Source of the DNA: CAZCYE01 sp964502775
GTDB taxonomy: Bacteria > Actinomycetota > Acidimicrobiia > IMCC26256 > PALSA-555
NCBI GenBank assembly: GCA_964502775.1
Contig: CAZCYE010000072.1
Location: 1-8,463 of the forward strand
Length of the DNA stretch: 8,463 nt
Reading direction: 5' to 3'
The position numbers and the translations under genes are program-made. The notes under the pieces are model-generated. The model was given only the letters and a program-made list of their open reading frames with translations, made no database searches and had not been told where the DNA came from. Below, in pieces: positions 5,486 through 8,463 of this stretch (its first letter is position 1; every line of letters begins with the position of its first letter).

Positions 5486-5824
5486 TTAGGACCGCTTCTT
5501 GCGCCGCCCGCGTCGCCCACGCCCCTTGGGCTTGGATTCCAACTCGGCGAGGATGTCGGGCGCGGCTGCGTTGATCACGTCCTCGGCCTCGTCGAGTAGG
5601 CGGGCCACGTCAGCGCCCGCCGGCTCCGGATCCGGCCGGGTGGTCTCGAGGGGCCCGACCTGCCAGCCGACATCCATCCGGCGACGCTCGTAGCCGGCAC
5701 AGTCGTCAGGGCAGCGCCACGGAGCCTCCGGGGCAAGGTCGAGGCGGCACTTGCGCACCGAGTCTCCGGAGCCGTAGGTCCGGCTCTCGTAGTGGCGGCA
5801 GTCGGTCCGCATCGGCATCGCCAC
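5486..5824 (-). CDS. Small four-cysteine protein with basic C-terminal tail, function unknown
   Basis: I do not recognise this 112-aa protein. The N-terminal 46 residues hold all four cysteines (C9, C26, C38, C42; spacing C-x16-C-x11-C-x3-C), with His11 near the first. This could be a zinc-binding or iron-sulfur site. Residues 70-97 are predicted helical and acidic (ARLLDEAEDVINAAAPDI). The last 15 residues are almost wholly Lys/Arg/Gly, as in proteins that contact RNA or DNA. Starts GTG 5824, ATG 5818 and ATG 5812 are all possible. None has a clear RBS, so the N-terminus may be up to four residues shorter. It is the last gene of the rph-rdgB operon, 33 nt after the 185-aa gene, and faces tRNA-Leu. 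Confidence 0.72.
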   Translation of the reverse strand: MAMPMRTDCRHYESRTYGSGDSVRKCRLDLAPEAPWRCPDDCAGYERRRMDVGWQVGPLETTRPDPEPAGADVARLLDEAEDVINAAAPDILAELESKPKGRGRRGRRKKRS

Positions 5825-5857
5825 ATTCTGACCGAACCGCCGCGTCGACGCTCCTGA

Positions 5858-6415
5858 TCAGTCGAGCCACTCCTCGGCGCGGGCCAGGAGGAAGCGACTC
5901 ACCACCAAGCACCGATCGAGGAGCTCGCACGACACGGCGTCGCCATCGCGGATGTGCAGCAACGAGACGTGCTGGTGCGCCACCACGCGCAACGCCCGTT
6001 CGGGGGCCTCGGTCGCCGATGGGATCGAATCGATGGCCGAGACCTCCAACGGGAGGTCAGGACCTCCGGCCCCGGCGAGATCGGTGGCCACCACCAGCAA
6101 GTCGGGACCGTGGGGAAGCGGCGGCAGCCCCCAGGTGAAGTTGAGCGGGAACTGGTACTGGTCGGGGGGATCGTCACCCTCGGCGCGGTCCATCACCGCG
6201 TCCTCGAACCCGAGCAGCACGCGCGGATCGATCTCGAGGGACAGGTACAGGTCGACGGGCCCCTCGCAGCCCTCCTCGGGGTGCACGTCCACCTCCCAGG
6301 TCTGGCGCAAGGAGTAGCTCTCCACGAAGTGCCGCTCGTCGTGGACGTGGAAGCCGTGCTCGACCGCATGGTCCTTGAGGTCGGCGACGAACCCGGCGAC
6401 GTCGATGACGGCCAC
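5858..6415 (-). CDS. Conserved-looking hypothetical protein in the rph-rdgB operon
   Basis: I cannot assign a family to this 185-aa acidic protein, which is predicted to be soluble and cytoplasmic. An N-terminal helix (about 5-20) is followed by alternating strands. Recognisable stretches are WEVDVHPEEGCEGPVDLYLS (40-59), FPLNFTWGLPPLP (89-101) and a hydrophobic strand PDLLVVATDL (104-113). A C-terminal helix (about 162-183, VSCELLDRCLVVSRFLLARA) closes it. Cysteines are at 50, 163 and 169. GTG 6415 is a well-supported start: AAGGAG lies 6 nt upstream, inside the end of rdgB, whose stop codon is only 3 nt away. Tight coupling to rdgB and normal high-GC codon use argue for a real, regularly translated gene. 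Any role in nucleotide or RNA turnover is inferred from position only. Confidence 0.8.
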   Translation of the reverse strand: MAVIDVAGFVADLKDHAVEHGFHVHDERHFVESYSLRQTWEVDVHPEEGCEGPVDLYLSLEIDPRVLLGFEDAVMDRAEGDDPPDQYQFPLNFTWGLPPLPHGPDLLVVATDLAGAGGPDLPLEVSAIDSIPSATEAPERALRVVAHQHVSLLHIRDGDAVSCELLDRCLVVSRFLLARAEEWLD

Positions 6416-6418
6416 TCG

Positions 6419-7051
6419 TCACTCCTTCCGGCGGGTGCCGGGCTCGAGGTGGCCGGCGCGGCTCGTGAGGCGCAGGCCTTCGGCCAGGGTACGGAACGCC
6501 TGGCCCCGGTGCGAACACGCGTCCTTCTCGGCTGCGCTGAGCTCGGCAAACGTGCGGCCGCCGCTGCCGTCGGGGACGAAGACGGGGTCGTAGCCGAAGC
6601 CTCCCTCACCCCTCGGCGCCTCGGCGATCGCACCCTCCATGGTGCCCATCGCCGCGACCTCCCGGCCGTCAGGCCAGCGGGCGATCGCCACCGTGGCGAA
6701 TCGCGCGCGTCGCTCATGCGGTGGAATCCCGTCGAGCTCGCTGAGGAGCCGGACGACGTTGTCGGTGTAGGTCGCCGCGGGCCCGGCGAACCGAGCCGAG
6801 TGGATCCCGGGTGCCCCGTTCAACGCATCCACCTCGAGCCCGGTGTCGTCGGCGAGCGCCGGGGTGCCCGTCGCCTCGCAGATCACGATCGCCTTGCGCC
6901 GAGCGTTGTCCTCGAGCGTCTCGCCATCCTCGACCACCGGCGGGATCCATTCGGGGCGGGGCTCGATCTCGATCTCGACCCCCACGTCGGCGAGCACGCT
7001 CACGATCTCTCTCGCCTTGTGAGGATTGGCGGTGGCGAGCACGAAGCGCAT
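6419..7051 (-). CDS. rdgB: Non-canonical purine NTP pyrophosphatase (dITP/XTP pyrophosphatase)
   Basis: This 210-aa Ham1/RdgB-family enzyme hydrolyses ITP, dITP and XTP to the monophosphates and pyrophosphate, keeping deaminated purines out of DNA and RNA. The family motifs are complete: the substrate-binding start VLATANPHKAREI (4-16), GETLEDNARRKA (43-54), the catalytic block ADDTGLEVDALNGAPG (67-82) with Asp68/Asp69, GGFGYDPVF (150-158) for base recognition, and SHRGQAF (180-186). Length is normal for the family. ATG 7051 follows the rph stop codon after a single base. No Shine-Dalgarno sequence is visible, so translation is probably coupled to rph. The rph-rdgB order is common in bacteria, including M. 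tuberculosis (Rv1340-Rv1341). Confidence 0.96.
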   Translation of the reverse strand: MRFVLATANPHKAREIVSVLADVGVEIEIEPRPEWIPPVVEDGETLEDNARRKAIVICEATGTPALADDTGLEVDALNGAPGIHSARFAGPAATYTDNVVRLLSELDGIPPHERRARFATVAIARWPDGREVAAMGTMEGAIAEAPRGEGGFGYDPVFVPDGSGGRTFAELSAAEKDACSHRGQAFRTLAEGLRLTSRAGHLEPGTRRKE

Positions 7052-7052
7052 G

Positions 7053-7796
7053 TCAGGGAACGCGCGGAACCGGCGCCTCGACGAGCACCGCCCGTTGCGC
7101 CGCGACGATGTCAGCCACGCCGCGCTCGGCGAGATCGAGCAGCTCGTCGAGCTCCCCTCGGGTGAAGGCCATCCCCTCGGCCGTCCCCTGCACCTCGATG
7201 TAGCGACCCGAGCCGGTCATCACGACGTTCATGTCCACGTCGGCGCCGGCGTCCTCGGAGTAGTCGAGGTCGAGACACGGCACCGCGTCCACGATTCCCA
7301 CCGACACCGCGGCGCAGGCGTCGGAGATCGGATGGGTCGGCAGCTGTCCCGACGCCACGAGGCGCGAGCAGGCGTCGTGGAACGCCACATACGCGCCGCA
7401 GATCGACGCGGTGCGAGTGCCGCCGTCGGCTTGCAGCACGTCGCAGTCGAGGGTGATCTGCACCTCCCCCATGGACGCCAGGTCGGTCACGGCCCGCAGC
7501 GAACGACCGATCAGGCGCTGGATCTCCTGGGTCCGGCCCGATTGCCGGCCGCGTGCCGCCTCCCGGTCGGTGCGCTCCGTGGTGGACCCGGGCAGCATCG
7601 AGTACTCCGCCGTCACCCAACCCCGTCCGGTTCCCCGCAGCCATGGGGGCACACGCGTCTCGATCGAGGCGGTGCACAACACCCGCGTGCGACCGAACTC
7701 GACGAGCACCGAGCCCGCCGCGAACTCCGTGTAGTCCCGCACGAACCGGATGGCACGCATCTCCGACGGCGCACGCCCGTCGCGGCGAGTTCCCAT
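7053..7796 (-). CDS. rph: Ribonuclease PH
   Basis: This 247-aa phosphorolytic 3'-5' exoribonuclease trims tRNA 3' ends and other RNAs, using phosphate and releasing nucleoside diphosphates. It has the typical opening RRDGRAPSEMRAIRF (4-18), the GRGWVTAEYSMLP block (57-69), the SGRTQEIQRLIGRSLR helix (86-101), the phosphate-binding GGTRTA (125-130) and the acidic metal-site region DLDYSEDAGADVDMNVVM (176-193). Nothing is missing. ATG 7796 is preceded by AGGA six bases upstream, overlapping the stop codon of the metallo-beta-lactamase gene, so translation of the two is linked. A tRNA-processing enzyme fits a region dotted with tRNA genes, three of which lack an encoded CCA, but that proximity may be chance. 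Confidence 0.97.
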   Translation of the reverse strand: MGTRRDGRAPSEMRAIRFVRDYTEFAAGSVLVEFGRTRVLCTASIETRVPPWLRGTGRGWVTAEYSMLPGSTTERTDREAARGRQSGRTQEIQRLIGRSLRAVTDLASMGEVQITLDCDVLQADGGTRTASICGAYVAFHDACSRLVASGQLPTHPISDACAAVSVGIVDAVPCLDLDYSEDAGADVDMNVVMTGSGRYIEVQGTAEGMAFTRGELDELLDLAERGVADIVAAQRAVLVEAPVPRVP

Positions 7797-7804
7797 GCTG
7801 TGTC

Positions 7805-8463
7805 CTAGACCTGGACCGCGAGATGGGGCTCGGCGACGATCACGGGCTCCCCGAAGGCGGTCGAGCCCTCGTCGAACGTGGCACGCGCGTCGAGACTGGG
7901 CCAGAGGTGCGTGAGCACGAGCCGCCGCGCCCGTGCCGCGCGCGCGGCGGAACCGGCCTGGCGGGCCGAGAGATGCACGGCCGTCGGACGGTGGTCGTGC
8001 AGGTACGTGGCCTCCGACACGACCAGGTCCGCCTCCGGCGCGAACGCCTCGACGGACCAGCCCGGACCAGTGTCCGACGTGTACACGATCCTGCGGCCCT
8101 CGCCGGTCACCTCGACCGCGTACGTGGGCGGCGGATGATCCGTGCGGGAGAACGCGAGCGCGAGGCCACCCACGTCGACGTGGTCGCCGTCCTCGATCAT
8201 CTCCCAGCAGAATGCATCACCCCAGTCGTCGCCCACGAGGCTCCCCAGACGCTCGAACGCACTGCGAGGTGCGTAGACGGGCATGCCCGTGCGCTCGCTC
8301 GCGAAGCGCAACAGCACGTGCAGGCCGTACACGTCCACGCAATGGTCCGGATGCTCGTGGGTGATCACGACCCCGGTGAGCTCCTCCGGTGCGACATGGG
8401 CCTGGAGCTGGGGCAGCGTGCCGTTGCCGCAGTCCATCCAGAGGCTCGTGGAGCCCGACCGGA
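7805..8463 (-). CDS. Metallo-beta-lactamase fold hydrolase, Rv1339-like (probable cyclic-nucleotide phosphodiesterase), N-terminus beyond window
   Basis: The frame is open to the window edge, so roughly the first strands of the protein are missing. An in-frame ATG at 8437 lies inside the conserved SLWMDCGNGT strand and is not the real start. After it comes the metal-binding motif THEHPDH (residues 26-32 counted from that Met; HxHxDH, about 8342-8359). Later MBL elements are VYTSDTGPGW (about 113-122), VVSEATYLHD and a terminal LTHLWPSLD supplying the last His ligand. The GNGTLPQLQ context and the position directly before rph-rdgB match M. tuberculosis Rv1339, reported to be an atypical class II cAMP phosphodiesterase. 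Within the MBL superfamily, RNase Z-like or other phosphodiesterase activity remains possible. The stop codon TAG is 8 nt before rph. Confidence 0.88.
   Translation of the reverse strand, partial: RSGSTSLWMDCGNGTLPQLQAHVAPEELTGVVITHEHPDHCVDVYGLHVLLRFASERTGMPVYAPRSAFERLGSLVGDDWGDAFCWEMIEDGDHVDVGGLALAFSRTDHPPPTYAVEVTGEGRRIVYTSDTGPGWSVEAFAPEADLVVSEATYLHDHRPTAVHLSARQAGSAARAARARRLVLTHLWPSLDARATFDEGSTAFGEPVIVAEPHLAVQV

Noticed and set aside
5954..7808. + strand frames (403 and 260 codons) opposite rdgB and rph
   Set aside because: The opposite strand encodes complete RdgB and RNase PH motifs. These frames have no RBS or domain.
8435..8437. ATG as the true start of the metallo-beta-lactamase protein
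   Set aside because: The conserved strand before DCGNGT continues upstream in frame to the window edge, and the fold needs the missing N-terminal strands.

Overview
This window is high-GC bacterial chromosome, about 70-75% G+C in the core genes I sampled. It looks actinobacterial. The main support is a metallo-beta-lactamase hydrolase - rph - rdgB gene order that matches Mycobacterium tuberculosis Rv1339-Rv1340-Rv1341. Anchored PDZ proteins and TY-Chap-like proteins fit the same group. A deep lineage such as Acidimicrobiia is possible, but the sequence alone does not settle it. Four tRNA genes, all on the + strand, punctuate the window: Arg(TCT, 5' end cut by the window edge), His(GTG), Lys(CTT) and Leu(TAG).

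Left part (1-1755). After the tRNA-Arg 3' end comes a minus-strand gene for an exported protein with four cysteines (73-828), with visibly lower G+C than the core genes. It is divergent from a + strand gene for a membrane-anchored protein with a single PDZ domain (954-1610). The 125-bp region between their starts holds an 8-bp direct repeat with 11-bp periodicity.

Middle part (1756-4650). A 3-hydroxyacyl-CoA dehydrogenase of the 3-hydroxybutyryl-CoA type (+) is followed by tRNA-His. Next is a minus-strand pair: a TIGR01777/YfcH-type atypical SDR and, 7 nt downstream, a nucleoside hydrolase whose stop codon lies inside the tRNA-His gene on the opposite strand. tRNA-Lys lies upstream of this pair and is divergent from it.

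Right part (4651-8463). A lower-GC TY-Chap-like gene (minus) sits between tRNA-Lys and tRNA-Leu. The rest is a tight minus-strand operon, in transcription order: a metallo-beta-lactamase hydrolase similar to the Rv1339 cAMP phosphodiesterase (N-terminus beyond the window), rph (RNase PH), rdgB (ITP/XTP pyrophosphatase), an unknown 185-aa protein, and an unknown 112-aa protein with four cysteines and a basic tail. Gaps in the first four genes are 8, 1 and 3 nt, and the last gap is 33 nt. The recognisable members deal with tRNA 3' trimming and nucleotide clean-up, so the two unknown proteins are the best candidates for new biology here.

Most of the window is ordinary core genome. No CRISPR array, insertion sequence or complete mobile element was seen, and no gene-free stretch exceeds 300 bases.
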